Part shown: positions 40,533 through 41,604 of the stretch, piece after piece
How the letters are laid out: every line of letters begins with the position of its first letter
Position numbering within the stretch: position 1 is the stretch's first letter
Assembly: GCA_964343195.1 (NCBI GenBank)
Contig: CAYFIR010000050.1
Span: 1 to 41,604, forward strand
Direction of reading: 5' to 3'
Length of the DNA: 41,604 bases
DNA from: CAYVAP01 sp964343195
GTDB lineage: Bacteria; Bacteroidota; Bacteroidia; J057
Program-made: the position numbers and the translations under genes
The notes under the pieces: model-generated
The model's input: only the letters and a program-made list of their open reading frames with translations
What the model was told of the DNA's origin: nothing
Database searches by the model: none

Positions 40533-41537
40533 TTATCCTTTTGTAGCCTTCTGTTCACTCATCCACCCCTTCAACCTCTGCATGCCTTCGTCAATCGAAA
40601 CCGTGGGCACATACCCAAAATCCCGCTTCGCAGCCGAGATGTCGTACCAGTGCGAGCTTGACAACTGCTTGGCGATGAAGGGCGTTACCCGAGGTTCGGC
40701 CTTGATCCGGAGAAACCGATAAATGCCTTGCAAAACGTGGCCCAGGGCCAGCGCCAGTTTGGGGTCGATGTAGCGATCTACCGGCGGCAATCCCCCACAA
40801 GCCAGCAGGCGGTTCATGAACTCACTGATGGGGATGGGTTCGTCCTGCGAAAGGAAGTATGCCTTGCCAGCCACCAACTCGGGCTGGTTGAGCATTGCCT
40901 GAAAGGCTTGCAGGTGGGCTTCGGCCGCATTGTCGATGTAAATGGTGTCAACGAGGTTGCGCTCGTGGCCCAGAATGCGAAGTTGATTCTTCCTGCGGCG
41001 TTCCATCAGCCGGGGCAAATAATGGGGATCACCTGGTCCCCAAACCAGATGGGGACGCAGCGAACAGGTAATCAGTTCAGGGCTGTTGGCCTTCAGGATC
41101 GCCTGCTCGGCATAGGCTTTGGTTTCGGGATAATGGGCGTCAAACTTCTCAGGATAAGGCAGGCTTTCATCCTTGCCCTCAAACCCACCGTCATAGACCA
41201 CGCTGGGCGAACTGGTAAACACCAGATACCTGATTCCCAGACTCCGGCAGGCCCGGATTACGTGCATGGTACCGACCACATTGGCCTCGTAAAAGGACTC
41301 AAAGCTGCCCCACTGCCCTGTTTTTGCTGCGACATGAAACACCGCTTCACAACCCTCCATGGCCTGCCTTAGCTCCAGGAAATCTGAAAGACTTCCCTGA
41401 ACGTGTGATACGCCCAATTCGCTGAGCCCGGGATGGTTGCCTCGCGAAAAAGAGACCACCTCGTGCCCTTGTGCCAACAATTGTTTCCCAATCGCCATTC
41501 CCAGAAATCCACCGCCGCCTGTTACGAATACTTTCAT
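40533..41537 (-). CDS. oleD: OleD-like NAD(P)-dependent short-chain dehydrogenase (2-alkyl-3-oxoalkanoate reductase)
   Basis: From MKVFVTGGGGFLG the product has 334 residues. It has the TGGGGFLG dinucleotide motif, FTSSPSVVYDG with the active-site Ser, and the Y136-x3-K140 pair (HYPETK). Landmarks such as EVVSFSRG, RPHLVWGPGD, LVDTIYIDNAAEAH, KAYFLSQDEPIP and KRDFGYVPTVSIDEGMQRL follow those I recall for OleD of olefin synthesis, which reduces the beta-keto acid made by OleA. A start at 41555 or 41540 is possible; I chose the ATG directly before the Rossmann strand. The upstream neighbour lies beyond the window, so the rest of an ole cluster cannot be seen. Another 3-beta-HSD-like role remains possible. 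Confidence 0.8.
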   Translation of the reverse strand: MKVFVTGGGGFLGMAIGKQLLAQGHEVVSFSRGNHPGLSELGVSHVQGSLSDFLELRQAMEGCEAVFHVAAKTGQWGSFESFYEANVVGTMHVIRACRSLGIRYLVFTSSPSVVYDGGFEGKDESLPYPEKFDAHYPETKAYAEQAILKANSPELITCSLRPHLVWGPGDPHYLPRLMERRRKNQLRILGHERNLVDTIYIDNAAEAHLQAFQAMLNQPELVAGKAYFLSQDEPIPISEFMNRLLACGGLPPVDRYIDPKLALALGHVLQGIYRFLRIKAEPRVTPFIAKQLSSSHWYDISAAKRDFGYVPTVSIDEGMQRLKGWMSEQKATKG

Positions 41538-41574
41538 CATCGCTTTGATTTTCAAGAAGAAGAGAAATAGCGTG

Positions 41575-41604
41575 GGGGGTATAGGGGGTATAGGGGGTAT
41601 AGGG
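41575..41604. repeat. 9-bp tandem repeat at the window end
   Basis: Three exact copies of GGGGGTATA and the start of a fourth run into the window edge, 38 bp upstream of the oleD-like start. The array continues beyond what is visible. Confidence 0.85.

Overview
The window reads as a chromosomal segment of a free-living Bacteroidota bacterium, most likely of the Saprospiria/Lewinella-like type. The grounds are a SusC/SusD pair, three secreted proteins ending in type IX secretion (T9SS) sorting domains with the 'FPNPV/YPNP' signature, promoters with TTTG(-33)/TAnnTTTG(-7)-like boxes, weak Shine-Dalgarno sequences, moderately high GC for the phylum, and an EAD11-type effector-associated domain. 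The genus is an inference; the phylum is secure.

Layout. 0-2 kb: a minus-strand pair of a Nudix hydrolase and an EAD11-plus-receiver protein. 2-8 kb: a cyclic-nucleotide-domain patatin phospholipase, a soluble seven-PAS histidine kinase and a single-domain response regulator. 8-12.4 kb: a secreted GH10 xylanase and a class D beta-lactamase lipoprotein, set among copies of a composite intergenic repeat, one of which is split by a small MITE-like insertion. 12.4-15 kb: small exported proteins, a MoxR ATPase, tRNA-Arg(ACG) with its terminator, and a decayed second copy of that tRNA/terminator. 15-18 kb: a TPR sensor kinase with its NarL-type regulator. 18-21 kb: a GPH-family sugar symporter with an extra domain, and a GH1 beta-glucosidase. 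21-31.6 kb: a minus-strand operon of SusC, SusD and two large FG-GAP/ASPIC-UnbV proteins. 32-37 kb: an AraR-like Nudix-fold regulator, a GH51 arabinofuranosidase and a secreted vanadium-haloperoxidase-like protein. 37-41.6 kb: rhamnose mutarotase-like, cupin and BNR-propeller proteins, an unknown exported protein and an OleD-like reductase.

How the genes fit together. The SusC promoter and the GH51 promoter carry the same palindrome, AAGTGT-N7-ACACTT, placed at the expected transcription start. The only transcription factor between them is an AraR-like Nudix/winged-helix protein whose catalytic Nudix glutamates are lost. The simplest reading is an arabinose-responsive regulon for arabinan or arabinoxylan use: the xylanase and arabinofuranosidase cut the polymer, SusCD imports oligomers, and the symporter and GH1 enzyme handle cytoplasmic uptake and final hydrolysis. 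The FG-GAP proteins and the haloperoxidase are the unexplained members.

The least ordinary non-coding content is the repeat population: a composite repeat with compensating stem changes, a MITE with a visible paralogous empty site, a second MITE-like element at 37 kb, a long palindrome at 40.3 kb and several short tandem arrays. All functions are read from sequence alone; no database search was run.
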